Shown: positions 1-11,713 of the stretch, piece after piece | Layout: the number at the start of each line of letters is the position of its first letter | Position numbering within the stretch: position 1 is the first letter of the stretch | NCBI GenBank assembly: GCA_012295275.1 | Contig: CM022668.1 | Span: 11,768,022-11,808,021, forward strand | DNA from: Chrysomallon squamiferum | Lineage: Eukaryota; Mollusca; Gastropoda; Neomphalida; Peltospiridae | Length of the DNA: 40,000 nt | Direction of reading: 5' to 3' | Translations under genes and position numbers: made by a program | The notes under the pieces: model-generated | What the model saw: only the letters and a program-made list of their open reading frames with translations | Database searches by the model: none | What the model was told of the DNA's origin: nothing

Positions 1-71
1 TATTACATTAAAAGTAAAAAAGGATTGGTCTTTGAAATTTAGAAATTAATTTTGTTATTTTTTAAAACGAT

Positions 72-503
72 CTTTATATCATTAAAATGAAATGAAAATG
101 ATGGTGACTATGAGAAGAAACAAAGAAAGAAAAAGTTTCGTCAAAGAATATTAATCACATATTAACAAATACCCTTTAAAATAACAAACAAAACAAAACT
201 AACTAACTAACAAAGATCCTTTAAAATAACAAACAAACAAACTAACTAACTAACAAAGATCCTTTAAAATAATAAACAAACATTAAACTTTATATCATTA
301 AAATGAAATGAAAATGATGGTGACTATGAGAAGAAACAAAGAAAGAAAAAGTTTCGTCAAAGAATATTAATCACATATTAACAAATACCCTTTAAAATAA
401 CAAACAAAACAAAACTAACTAACTAACAAAGATCCTTTAAAATAACAAACAAACAAACTAACTAACTAACAAAGATCCTTTAAAATAATAAACAAACAAA
501 CTA
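72..503. repeat. 216-bp direct tandem duplication
   Basis: Positions 72-287 are repeated at 288-503 with no difference I can find by eye, apart from drift at the very end of the second copy. Each copy holds a unique-looking stretch (ATGATGGTGACTATGAG) followed by two internal repeats built on AAAGATCCTTTAAAATAA and CTAACTAA. It lies just upstream of the ZIP gene. The high identity suggests a very recent duplication or an assembly duplication. No coding potential is seen in 1-605. Confidence 0.9.
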
Positions 504-570
504 ACAAAAAAAATAAACAAAATAAACCAAAAGACATATAAATTATTAAATAATTAAATAAAAAAAAAAA

Positions 571-602
<32 letters not shown>

Positions 603-605
603 AAA

Positions 606-839
606 ATGTCGCTCGACAATTTTGAAGTGCCTGTTCTTTTTTTGCTCAGTATACTGTGCTATTTTATAGTTTACGGTTATGGGTCGTTGTCGGTTCTTCT
701 GATTAGTCTGTGTTCTGTGGTTGGCGCGTTCTTCATAAAAATAACAAAGGGAGAGATACGTCATTACATCATGGCGGGGATGTTGGCGCTGGGGATAGGA
801 AATCTGTGCGGAGACGCCGTGCTTCATCTTCTTCCTGAG
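606..839 (+). CDS. ZIP exon 1 in window (TM1-TM2)
   Basis: Encodes 78 residues in phase 0, ending LLPE before the donor GAG|GTTAGC. No AG acceptor lies close upstream of ATG606, and an in-frame TAA sits at 591-593, so 606 can act as a start. However, 631-649 (pyrimidine-rich, ending GCTCAG) looks like a good 3' splice site. The ZIP-like sequence only begins at YGYG (about residue 23). The true exon may therefore start at 650 or 670 and be joined to upstream ectodomain exons beyond the window. Confidence 0.8.
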
Positions 840-996
840 GTTAGCAACGTCTTTGGAATTTTTATAGGCTAGATTTTAGCTTTACGTTTTAGAACGACGC
901 GCATCAGTTGTAGCTGAGATATGTAGAGATTAATAAAAAAAAGCATTAATTTATAATTAGTTTAATAGCATTTTGTAACTTTAAATATATTAAGAG

Positions 997-1054
<58 letters not shown>

Positions 1055-1967
1055 TGATGATAACGATGATATTGATGATGGTGTTGATGATGATGATGAT
1101 AAACATTTCTGCTTCATGAACAATTTTATTTATCATACTTTATTCTTGCAAAGATTGATCGCCAGGTAAAAAACATTAACAATGAAATACAAAAAACAAA
1201 ATGATTTAATTATTACTATCAAAACAATTAATATTTAAACTTCTAAAACACATCTCATTTCATTTTGTAATTACATTTTCCAGATTATTGTTTAACAATG
1301 AAAAAAAAACAAAATGATTTAATTATTACTATCAAAATAACTTATATTTAAACTTCTAAATCACATCATCATCATCGTCATCATCATCATTTTGTATTTA
1401 CTATAAATCGTTCCAGATTATTGCGCCTGAACAAACCGGCGAAGGTGATGGTGACGCAGATGACCGGATAACGTTGCTAGGCAACAGCGACATTCCCGGC
1501 AACTCCGTCAGAATGTTGGCGATGTTAGCCAGTATGTACGGCTTCTACGTATTGGAAATTGTTATGAGCTTGTACCACGATCACAGTCACGAGGTGAATC
1601 ACTAGTGATTTGAGTTTTTAGTCACTATTTTAGTTTTTTGTGTTTTTTATTATTATTATAATTATTATTATTATGAATAAAAACGTTAAGAAGTATTAAA
1701 GAAGCAGAGAATGTATTGATAGTTAAAGGAAGATTAAAAAGAAAAAATCGAATACTGTGAACAACAACGACAACGACAACAGTAATAATAACAAAGATAG
1801 TGACGATGACGATGACGATGATGATGTTATTAAGAAGAAGAACGACGATAACGATAACGACAACGACAACAACGTTAACATTACCAGTAGATAAGATATT
1901 TTCCGGGAATGTTTTCAATTCATTTTCTATTATTTTGTACTATATTTTATTTATTTACTTATTTACC

Positions 1968-2001
<34 letters not shown>

Positions 2002-2126
2002 GCATGAGACAGAAATGACTGTGGAAGCTGCAGGTACGTCAAATAAAAGTGTGTCACGGATAATTTTGATGAAATACAGCACAGCATCGTCAGACTCGGT
2101 CGTGAGTAGCAACCATAATTATTACA

Positions 2127-2159
<33 letters not shown>

Positions 2160-2168
2160 TAGATAGAC

Positions 2169-2237
<69 letters not shown>

Positions 2238-3411
2238 TAATTTATATACTGTAACAGTTAATGAACTGAATATAATAAACATTTCCTTATTAAATGTATT
2301 AATTATTTGAAAATAATAAAAATAATATAATAAATAACCTAATAAATAAATATTTTATAATTTTAAATATATAAATAAATAAAATAAAATAAAACAAATA
2401 AAACAAAATTAAATAAAATAAAATAACAGTTATGATTCATAGTATAAGGGAGATAATCATATATTATGACAGACCTTACCAATGAAGGATATAGCATTTC
2501 TATCCGCTGACAAAAACAGGAACTTTTCAATAAGAAATAGTATATAGTCCAAACCTTTGATGATAAAAGCATTTTCATACTTTATCAAAATCATGATGTG
2601 GATTTGATGACTTTTTTGAAGATCGGCTCAAAATTCACGTAGCATTTTAATTTGCTATCCAAACACATTTATTTAGTCACACATAATAAAAATAAAGGAC
2701 CATAATTGTAACCAAATAGACGAGCGCTGATCGACACGAATTTTGTCTGTCACGTATCAAACCGGAAATAATTACTAATACCATTTTCTAAACGCAGAGC
2801 TCTGATTTTGACGACGGACTTCAAATATCTGCTACGAGTTCTTCACATCCGAATGCAGTCGATATACAAACAGAACCCGAGACATCTATTAAAACTGCAA
2901 AAAACACTTCAGATTTACCTGTTAAAGGTTTGTGTATATATTGTTTTATCGGCAGTAAATATATATATTTTTTTTAATATTATTTTGTTGCGAACCTGAT
3001 TTGCTTATATTTTCTAGAGATTAATGAATTAAAATGAATTAAAAAGAAATACAAATTTCGAAATATACCCTATTGCAAAATAAATACTGATAAATGAATG
3101 AAGAATTACAAAGTTAATAAATAAATAAATGAATAAATAAATAAATAAATAAATGTACTTACCGAGCTCCATACAACAAAAGATATTTCCACCTTACTTC
3201 TCTAAATGGGCCCTACGATTCCATTATGACGTCATAATTGCCTAGCTACGTGATGTTAATATGAAAACATAGCTCGACAGTAGTTATTACCATTGATGTC
3301 ATTGTTATTGTTGCTATTTCTTCTACGACTGCTACTACTACTACTGTTATTATTGTTGTTTTACTACTGTTGCTGCTATTACTACTATTACTACTATTAC
3401 TACTGTTGTTG

Positions 3412-3451
<40 letters not shown>

Positions 3452-3667
3452 TGTTATTATTATTATCATCATCATTATTATTTTAATTATTTTTATTATT
3501 TCTATTATTATTATTATTAATTATTATTATTATTAATTATTATTATTAATTATTATTTCTATTATTATTATTATTATCATTATTATTATCATCATCGTCA
3601 TCATTATTATTATTGACATTATTATTATTATTATTACTGTTGTTGTTGTTATTACTGTTATTATTAT

Positions 3668-3699
<32 letters not shown>

Positions 3700-3795
3700 T
3701 TATTACTACTACTATTACTACTACTAGTACAACTACTACTACTACTACTACTAGTACTACTACTACTAACTACTACGACTACTACTACTACTAAG

Positions 3796-3827
<32 letters not shown>

Positions 3828-4736
3828 AACTACTACTACTACTACTACTACACTACTACTACTACTACTACTACTACTGCTACTACTACTATTACTACTA
3901 CTACTACTACTATCTACTACTACTGGGCTGGATGATAGTGGTATGAGACTCTGTACTACTACTTTCTACAATGGTTTGGCTATCTACAACTACTACTACT
4001 CAGCATCACCACTGGCGTACTCCTACTACTCCAACAACAACTACTACTCATCTGCCACGAGCTGCCACACTGAATGATCGTGGTAGGTGACTCGGTGAAT
4101 GAGCGGATGGTTTGGCTATCGGGGAGGAGGAGCATCAGCAGTGGCGTCTCCACCTCCATCGCCGTCATCTGCCACCAGAGCTGCCACAGTGAGTGGGTGG
4201 AGTGGGTGAGGAGTGAGGAGGGAGGAGGAGTGAGGAGAGGAGGGAGGAGGAGGGAGGGGGGAGGGAGGGAGGGAGGGGGAGGAGGGAGGGAGGAGGAGGA
4301 GGAGGAGGAGTGAGTGAGTGAGGAGGAGTGAGAGGGAGGAGGAGGAGGAGGGAGGGAGGAGTGAGTGAGTGAGAGAGTTGGGTATTTTTTTTGGTGAAGA
4401 CGTTACGCATCTTTGATGTTAATATTAAGATATAGCTCACTTCAGTTTTTTTTTTTTTTTTCTGTTTTTCTGTTGTATTTTAACACAAAAAAAAGCCTAT
4501 GTGTTTATGTATATATATATATATGTATATATATATGTGTGTGTATATGTACGTATATGTATCTATAGACAGATATATAGATAGATAGATACATATATAC
4601 ATACAAACACATTCAAACATACATACAAACATATATACACGTACATAAACACACACATACATTTAGACAGATATAGAAATACATACATATATATACACAC
4701 ATTCACATTTAGACAGATATAGAAATGCATACATGC

Positions 4737-4787
<51 letters not shown>

Positions 4788-4956
4788 GAACGCACATACA
4801 TACACAAACAAACGCACCAGAGAGAAACAAAGACAGACAACGCAACAAAACACAGTCCATCCCAGATTAACTAAAAACACATTCACTTACAACTATTGTC
4901 TCACTCTTCATCAACCACACACTACTCGTGTTTTTTTTTCAACACACACCTATTTA

Positions 4957-4987
<31 letters not shown>

Positions 4988-5361
4988 TAGCTGTTCATTC
5001 ATTCATTCATTCATTCATTCAACGCTTGTGTTTTCACAGGCGACTTCGCGGTCCTCGTTTCAACCGGGATGTCCATAAAGAAAGCGTTATGGCTGAACTT
5101 TCTCTCCAGTCTCACGGCTTTTGTCGGTCTCTACATAGGAATCGTGGCTGGGGCGCAAGACGCGGCCAGGCAGTGGATTTTCTCCGTGGGAGCTGGGATG
5201 TTTATCTACGTCGCTCTGGCAGATCTGGTAAATATAATTGTTGTTGTTAGGGTTGTTAGGAGGGGGAGGGAGGGAGAGAGGGGGGAGAGAGAGAGAGAAA
5301 GGGAGAGAGAGGGGGGGGAGAGAGGGAGAGGGGAGGAGAGGGAGGGAGGGGAGAGGGAGGG

Positions 5362-5444
<83 letters not shown>

Positions 5445-5568
5445 TGTGTTTTGTGTGTGTGTGTGTTTATATTTGCCTGTGTTTGTATATGTGTTCCTAT
5501 TTCTGTGTATATGTATTTTGTGTTTGTTAGAGTGTGTGTGTATATATGTGTATGTGTGTGTTTATATT

Positions 5569-5605
<37 letters not shown>

Positions 5606-6078
5606 ATTTGTGTACGTGTTAAGGATGTTCGTGTATATGTGTGTATGTGTTTGATTTTGTATATGTGTGCTTGAATGTTTATATATATATATATATATAT
5701 GTTTATGTTTGTGTGTGCGTGTGTGTGTCTGTATGTGCCTGTGTGTATATATATAAAAGAAAACTAAATTTACCCTGTTATTAATAATTGTCCTTGCTTT
5801 CTTTTTCATTTATTTATTCATTCATTTATTTATTTATTTTTTTTATTTATTTATTTATTCATTTATTCATTCATTCATTTATTATATGTATCTGTTTATT
5901 CATTCATTCAATTTATTATTTTATTTGATTTATTTTTAAATTTTAGATACCCGAACTGTTTCGGTATTTCAAACGATTTCGAAACTGGGCGATGTTTCTT
6001 GTTCAGAATCTTGGTATTCTTGCTGGCTACGCTGTCATGTTGCTGATTGCTATTTATGAAGACGAAATTCATCTGTGA
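606..6078 (+). CDS. ZIP (SLC39, LIV-1 / ZIP4-ZIP12-like) zinc transporter, six-exon gene with one damaged exon
   Basis: Predicted zinc (metal) importer moving Zn2+ into the cytosol across the plasma or an organelle membrane. Readable coding exons are 606-839, 1417-1593, 2798-2927, 5040-5227 and 5947-6078; a sixth between 2927 and 5040 survives only as degenerate copies (3925-4200). Family marks seen: [18 protein letters not shown] (TM1), DAVLHLLPE (TM2), a His-rich loop HDHSHE after TM3, STSIAVICH and HELPH in the damaged exon, [25 protein letters not shown], and the C-terminus [10 protein letters not shown]. Intron phases are consistent (0, 0, 1, 1, 0). His in HELPH and the C-terminal half favour the ZIP4/ZIP12 type over ZIP8/ZIP14, which have Glu there. 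The product from ATG606 would be about 330 residues, short because it lacks the long LIV-1 ectodomain; earlier exons may lie outside the window. Function depends on whether the TM4-TM5 exon is truly broken. Confidence 0.85.
1178..1426 (+). repeat. Tandem duplication containing the ZIP exon 2 acceptor
   Basis: Two imperfect copies, about 1178-1293 and 1294-1426. Both contain AAAATGATTTAATTATTACT, TATTTAAACTTCTAAA, CATTTTGTA and a terminal TTCCAGATTATTG. The second copy supplies the real acceptor (AG at 1415-1416) and the first seven or so exon bases. The first copy has the same AG (1282-1283) but no open exon behind it, so it is a decoy 3' splice site. The second copy has gained an ATC/CGTC microsatellite. 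Confidence 0.8.
1417..1593 (+). CDS. ZIP exon 2 (TM3)
   Basis: 59 codons, phase 0 to 0, acceptor TTCCAG|ATTATT and donor CACGAG|GTGAAT. It starts with an acidic linker ([10 protein letters not shown]). It then carries the TM3 segment around [20 protein letters not shown] and ends in the His-rich YHDHSHE, typical of the TM3-TM4 cytosolic loop of ZIP transporters. Confidence 0.9.
2129..2238. repeat. (ATAG/ACAG)n microsatellite
   Basis: Tetranucleotide tract of GATA and GACA units in ZIP intron 2. Intron 2 (1594-2797) otherwise holds CAACGA, CTTA (about 1968-2000) and AAAT tracts, with no other exon seen. Confidence 0.9.
2798..2927 (+). CDS. ZIP exon 3 (TM3-TM4 cytosolic loop)
   Basis: 43 codons plus one base (phase 0 in, 1 out). 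Acceptor AACGCAG|AGCTCT, donor GTTAAAG|GTTTGT. Encodes a polar, Ser/Thr/Asp-rich segment beginning [13 protein letters not shown] with no hydrophobic stretch, fitting the variable intracellular loop. Assigned by open frame, matched phases and position; the residues themselves are not conserved in the family. Confidence 0.7.
3300..3924. repeat. (ATT/ACT)n trinucleotide array
   Basis: About 620 bp of interrupted TTA, TTG and CTA triplets, grading into nearly pure ACT towards the right end, where it meets the damaged ZIP exon. The long poly-Leu and poly-Thr open frames here are repeat artefacts. Confidence 0.9.
3925..4070 (+). pseudogene. Damaged copy 1 of the ZIP TM4-TM5 exon
   Basis: Recognisable pieces in order: GGCTGGATGATAGTGG (G-W-M-I-V-V at the start of TM4), AATGGTTTGGCTATC (N-G-L-A-I), CAGCATCACCACTGGCG (near I-S-S-G-V), and TCTGCCACGAGCTGCCACAC (C-H-E-L-P-H, the TM5 metal-binding motif). 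Between the pieces the sequence is replaced by ACT/TAC triplets like the array on its left, and no frame stays open through it. It has neither a good acceptor nor a donor and runs straight into copy 2. The missing functional exon must be phase 1 at both ends. Confidence 0.75.
4074..4200 (+). pseudogene. Damaged copy 2 of the ZIP TM4-TM5 exon
   Basis: Starts MIVVGDSV, the usual TM4 start. It loses about 4 nt where HNF should be, continues as GCGGATGGTTTGGCTATCGG (A-D-G-L-A-I-G) in a shifted frame, then about 2 more nt are lost within GAGGAG triplets. The original frame returns with [14 protein letters not shown]. The HELPHE region is disturbed (CACCAGAGCTGCCACAG). It merges into GAG/GGA repeats on the right. 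Copy 1 is eroded by left-hand repeats and copy 2 by right-hand ones, which suggests two noisy versions of a single exon. Confidence 0.75.
4201..4378. repeat. (GGA/GAGT)n purine-rich tract
   Basis: Interrupted GAG, GGAG and GAGT repeats immediately right of the damaged ZIP exon. Confidence 0.9.
4511..4784. repeat. TA / CATA / GATA low-complexity region with (AT)n
   Basis: Mixed ATATGT, ATAG and ACATAC repeats ending in about 46 bp of pure AT (4738-4784). ATC (about 4958-4988) and ATTC (about 4996-5021) tracts follow, just before the exon 5 acceptor. Confidence 0.85.
5040..5227 (+). CDS. ZIP exon 5 (TM5 end-TM7)
   Basis: 188 nt, phase 1 in and 0 out. Acceptor TTTTCACAG|GCGACTTC, donor GATCTG|GTAAAT. 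Encodes [18 protein letters not shown], then [19 protein letters not shown], then [19 protein letters not shown]. These match the ZIP segment following HELPHE and leading into TM6 and TM7. The split Gly codon (G|GC) fixes the phase of the missing preceding exon. Confidence 0.93.
5240..5700. repeat. GA-rich tract, (GA)n and (GT)n/(AT)n microsatellites
   Basis: GGGA-rich DNA passes into pure (AG) at 5364-5442, then TG-rich DNA with pure (TG) at 5571-5604 and an AT run near 5680-5700. All within ZIP intron 5, starting 12 bases after the exon 5 donor. Confidence 0.9.
5947..6078 (+). CDS. ZIP last exon (TM7-TM8 and stop)
   Basis: 44 codons including TGA (6076-6078). Acceptor AAATTTTAG|ATACCC. Encodes [14 protein letters not shown], the TM8 segment around [20 protein letters not shown] and the tail YEDEIHL, a canonical ZIP C-terminus. 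Confidence 0.93.
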   Translation: MPELFRYFKRFRNWAMFLVQNLGILAGYAVMLLIAIYEDEIHL

Positions 6079-6121
6079 TATTTTCTAATCCACAAACACT
6101 GGCTTCATTATTATTAATTTC

Positions 6122-6165
<44 letters not shown>

Positions 6166-6660
6166 TATTATTATTATTATTATTTACGAGTGTTGCATAC
6201 AAGGGACGTAACTCTGGTAAAAAAAAAACTTTCTGACAGTCGACTTTTATTACGATCAACGATATGTGAATATTAAACATTTTTATTTTATTTTATTTTA
6301 TTTTTATTTTTATTTTTATTTTATTTTATTCCTATTAATATTTTATTTCATTTCAAAATGGAACACGCACAAGGGTCTGAGCGTGAATGGACGTTTACAA
6401 TCTGGTTACCACCTAAAGAGGGCCTCCTGTGATTTCTTTTTTTTTTTTTTTTTTTTTTTTTATAAATGTTTAAAATAGACTGTTAATATTTTTCGATTAC
6501 GTTCTTAAATTATTAGACAATATCGTTTTTACATTTCAGAATAGTGTACATACAACTTAAGTTATTTGTTTGTATATTAGTTAAACTATTTTTTGTCTAA
6601 TTATTTAAAATTTTGCATCATATTCACCAAACAATAAATACTTTTCTTCTCACATTTAAG
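6079..6660 (+). other. ZIP 3' UTR, probable
   Basis: Follows the ZIP stop. Holds an (ATT)n run (6105-6185), AAGGGACGTAACTCT (6201-6215), ATTTT repeats and a poly-T run (about 6436-6461). A candidate poly(A) signal AATAAA is at 6633-6638. The extent is inferred; no transcript evidence is available. Confidence 0.45.
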
Positions 6661-7195
6661 AGTTGTTTTTGTTGGTCAAGAAAACCAGTTTAATTTAAAT
6701 TTATGGCCTGTAATAATAATAACAACAACAACAACAATAAACAATAAATAATAATAACGTTTACAACAACAATAACTACATTAATAACAATAATGACGAT
6801 AACAACAACAACAACAACAACAATAATAATAATCATTTTCTATTGTTTGTTTAAATACAGAGGAATCTAAATTACAGTCTAGTCTCGATTAGTGAAATCT
6901 GTTAAAAATATAGTGATCATTTTCTGTTTGTATTAACTGTCTCAATTCCGTAATATAAAGAAGAAAAAATATGTAAAATGTGTATCTTTTTACCGACGCA
7001 CTCAACTAATTTCTAAGACACGGTTTAACAATTCTGATGGATAATAAATATAAATAGAGAAGAAACCCGCTGGACTTATTTTCAAACTGCAGAAAGGATT
7101 ATATTTATTTGTACATTAATAAATTTTCGCGTTATAGTATCTGTAATTCTATATTATTATCGTAGTTTGTTTTTAAACAAAATTCAGTTAATCAA

Positions 7196-7197
<2 letters not shown>

Positions 7198-7266
<69 letters not shown>
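7198..7266. repeat. (GA)n microsatellite
   Basis: About 34 uninterrupted GA units. Confidence 0.95.
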
Positions 7267-7268
<2 letters not shown>

Positions 7269-7295
7269 CACCTTCGTGTTGAGCGAAAAATAGCC

Positions 7296-7362
7296 ATCTA
7301 TTTTGGAATGACGTCAAAGCATTGTTGACGTCATAGGCAAGGTTTCAACTAGAGATAACTCT
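7296..7362 (-). repeat. Dispersed repeat, copy A (TGACGTCA pair plus GAGTTATCTC)
   Basis: On the - strand it reads GAGTTATCTCT, then TGACGTCAACAATG, then TGACGTCATTCC. It aligns along about 65 bp with 38631-38697 on the + strand; a partial third copy lies at 7512-7550. Probably an old dispersed element of unknown class. Confidence 0.6.
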
Positions 7363-7764
7363 AGTGTTGATGGGACTGAATAAACCAGTGGAAGAACAAA
7401 AATAAAATAATAATAATTCAGAAAAATATAATGTAAGCTGACATTTTGTAGAACTTTAAAACGCTATACAATATAAAATAAAAATATATGCATGTTTTCT
7501 TACGGTGTTACAAATGGATTACGTCAACAATTGTTTGACGTCATAATTTGGATATTTTTGCTGAAAGAAAGGTAAGATCTTTTCTCTTTTCATATTTCAC
7601 ATTATTTTTAAATTAGCGTTAGATATATTTAAGGATAAACATATGAATTAGCTTCTGGGATACATACGATAAATTTTAGTTCAAATATGAAACTTGAAAG
7701 AAAAACATTTATCAAGTTTTCCTCATCTATTTTTGTAGTTTATTTTTCTGTAATAATTCAAGTA

Positions 7765-7796
<32 letters not shown>

Positions 7797-8244
7797 TGTG
7801 TATCTGTCTCTCTCTCTCTAACACACACACAGGCACACACAAAGATATACACACAAACATTCACACCCACAACAAATATGCATCATCTTAAAGTTACATA
7901 TTTGTAAACACAATTAATTATTTCCATGAACTAAATTAATCATCAACAATAAAAACAAAAACAAGGTATATTGTATATTTAATTTTATTGAGCTGATGAT
8001 AAGAGTTTAACAGATATATAAACATAAGTAAATAAAAGTATGAAAGAGACTATGAAGGTATATAACAGAAAAATGTACACAAAAAAGAAGTATTTTTGAT
8101 ATGTAATGATTCTGATAGTAGAGTAAATAAAAGGACACACGAAATGTTTTTAATTGATTATATAAAGTTTTTTTTAAAGATAAAATAAAATGTTGTATAT
8201 AAAACATGGATTCAAGTGAAATTGTTACACAAAATAAGAAATGC

Positions 8245-8287
<43 letters not shown>

Positions 8288-9775
8288 CAACAATGACAAT
8301 AATAATATAAATTTAAAATTTAGAAAAAAAAGAAAGAAAAAAAATAGGAAAGGATCAGTTATAAAATTTTTACTCTATTATTTTTTAACAGGTTTAGGTA
8401 AAAGTTATATAAGTCATGTATCTCAAATATTAAATGATTTGAGGTGGTTCTGAAAGTGTGTACAAATGCATAAATCGAAACATTACCTGCATAATTCAAC
8501 CAGTATTTAAAAATTCACTAAAAAGGCACATATCTCAAAAACAGGAACTAAACATGAATGGAATGTAAATTAAATTCTACAGTAATAATAATAATAATAA
8601 TAATAATAATCATGTTAATGATAATAATACAATAATACAATAATAATAATAATAAAACGACGAAGAATAATGATAGCACTAAAAATTAATAATAAAATAG
8701 ATACAAAAATATTAAGAAAATAAAATAGTAATAGTAATAATAAAAATGTAGTACATATAAAAATACAATTAAATGGATTACAAATTTCAACTACATGATT
8801 CAAAATAGATTAAAAATCTAAAAAAATATTAATAATTGCATATCATAATTCTAATTAACACCATTTTTTTTAATTTTAATAACTAAAAATAAAGGCACAG
8901 ACACAAATATTTTTTATAAAGTGGGTGATCAAGTCCTCACACTGAAACTCAAAGAAGTTATTCTGAGATGACGTTATTTTACAAAATCTCAAAATATTTC
9001 AGGTTCAAACAAGAACTATAATACACTATTCTTGTTTCTGTATCAAAATGTACTACCTGTGCATTACAAAATATCTTATTTAAATGAAACCTGTAAACTT
9101 ATAAATGGCTGTTTATGTCTTATTTGGGATGATATGAATAAACAGGATCTGTAAAAACGTATGCTTGTAAATGACTGGGTCGTATTTGTGATAACCAACC
9201 TTTACTACCAATAAAGTATAAAATAATAATAAAACAAGTTAAAAATGAATAGATATTGTTTGCCATGTTGGTGATTTCATTTGCAGTGTAAAATGAAAGA
9301 AATGAAAAATGGCAGCCATTGTGAATCACCATGGATTTTTCTAAATACGTTTTTGGCATACTTTATTATTTGCAAAGACTGATGTTCAGTAATCAAAAAT
9401 ACACAACCTCAAAATATGTAGAAAACAAGTGTAAACATCATATCCAGTGAATCCAAAAAAAATGACTAAAATTTATAAAATGTGCACTAGAAATGTGGTA
9501 GGTTAAATTTTACAAAAATAAAGCAATGAAAAATAATTAACATCATTATCACAGAAATATAAATAGAATTTATTTATTTATTTATTTATTTATATTTAAA
9601 TCTGTACTATTATGTATGTTGTGTATGAAAGTGTAAAAGCTTTAATTAATTTTTTTTTAAAAATGGAAGGCAAAAATACTGAATGTAATCTAATGAATGG
9701 AAAATAGACTGAATGGAAACATTAACCTAAGATTCCAAACAATGGCAATTTCTGCGGATTCTGACATTTAGAAAT

Positions 9776-9778
<3 letters not shown>

Positions 9779-9860
<82 letters not shown>
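9779..9860. repeat. (TC)40 microsatellite
   Basis: Uninterrupted TC dinucleotides; GA on the ADAM17 transcript strand. Confidence 0.95.
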
Positions 9861-9864
<4 letters not shown>

Positions 9865-11713
9865 TTGTTTTTACTAATTATCATGAGATCAGTAATCTTT
9901 TTTAAATATGATAATAATTTTTAAAATAATTTTAAAAAACAAATATTTATAACAGTATTCAAAACATTTTTCCTATCCAGAATAATATAAAAATTATACT
10001 GATTACTGATATGAATTAAAAGATTAATCACCATATTTCAAATTTAATATTAAAAAAAGATTAAATATACCTATTAGTTTTAAAATTTTGATTATGCAGA
10101 TAAATTTAATTTTTTAACAATTTAATCAAATGTATTAAAAATGATAATGATTTTTACAGTATAGAGAGACAGAAAAACAACTATATAAAATTAAAAAAAG
10201 TAAAGTGATATGAATATTCGAGACATGTAAATATAAATAATGAGGTAATGGTAATTAGTGTCATTATTATGCAGATATAATGAAATCAAAGATAATTTAA
10301 TACATTTTACCAATTAAAAACAATTAACTGAAACAAAAAATCAAATCAAAGAGAATTTAGTAAATTTTACAAGCTAAAGATAATTAATTAAAAAGAAACA
10401 AATTAATTAAAATAATAATAATTAATTAAATAAGCAAAAAAGAAAATAATTTAATATATTGGATAGGAAACTTAGTTATATATATTTGACAAATAATTAG
10501 CGACAAGCAGCAACACAAAAATTAACAATAATAAAATAAAGTTAATGGAAATCTGAAAATCACAGAAATCCAGATTTATTTATTTATTTATTTATTTATT
10601 TAAATGGATATCTTGATGTAATATTGTTTGTTTTTTTATATATATTTGGAGTGAAAACAGATAATTTTCCCAAGTGCATAGCACTTAAAAGAGTGTGTAT
10701 TATGTCAAATATGCTCTCAAAAGAATTAAATGTGTTTTTTGTGATTAAACATGGGTCTCTTTTTCTCCAACTATCATGTCATATTCAGAAATTATTTTAA
10801 CACTTAAAATTCCAGATTTTTTTCCAGTAAAGGATACTTCACCAATATGTATCAGTCATTTTACACTTTGCTAAAAATTATGAAAAAAAAATGAAAACAA
10901 ACACACACACAAAAAGCTGGTGGTTTTGTATAGATTAATAAATAATTTAAAAAGTCATGGTATTATCTTTTGATTTGAATATGGCTAATGGTATGCATTT
11001 GTATATGTAAGTAATATAAGCACATATAGCATCACTTAGAAAATATTGATTATAAAGTATTTAAAGCATCAGGTTTAAGTTATAAAATTTTATCAGTTAT
11101 TTTTGATAAACAAAACTGTATAAAATTTATTATTTTTCCTAATCACAGTAATAACATTAATATAATTAATAATTTGTATTTATCATTATTTTACATTTTG
11201 TTATTATGTTTTTAATTACAGTATTTTAATATTAACTTTGTAAAATTATTTATTTTATTTGCTAATTCACTTGTGTATTTTTATTTATCAATTTATCTAT
11301 TTAATTATTATAGTTATTATTTAATGTTTTCGGAATGGATTTTGATTTTATTGGTGTAAGTTAAAAAAAATGAAAGATAAGAATTTTCATTTTTCTAACA
11401 AGCATAACACATTTCATCAACATAATTTTTTTTTCTCTCTCTCCCACAGAAAAATACAGAATCTCTCTTGAAACCGTAATACAAAACATTAAAAATGATA
11501 ATTATAAAAATATAACAAGATTTTCTCACTACTTTGAAACATGATCAGTATTACAAAACCTACAACTAAGCCTACAGAAATCTAGTTTTCTTCTCACTCT
11601 CCAAGCTGTACATTCTAAAATGTACCTGTCTAAATTTACAATTGTCAAAATGGCAGTGTTTTTAAAACCGGTAAGAGAGTGGTTTTACTTTCATTTTAAA
11701 AAAAGCTTTTGCT

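Larger units (their letters stand above)
6661..7983. other. Intergenic, no gene seen
   Basis: AAC/AAT repeats (6711-6830), a (GA)n tract (7198-7266), paired TGACGTCA sites (7309-7333 and 7536-7543) and CT/GT/AC runs (7769-7860). No exon-like open frame was recognised on either strand. Confidence 0.6.

Noticed and set aside
3293-4077. Long poly-Leu/Tyr/Thr open reading frames
   Set aside because: Translation of TTA/ACT triplet repeats in a stop-free frame. The only real coding signal is the embedded ZIP exon debris, in other frames.
5087-5809. 240-codon minus-strand ORF
   Set aside because: Antisense of ZIP exon 5 plus GA and GT microsatellites.
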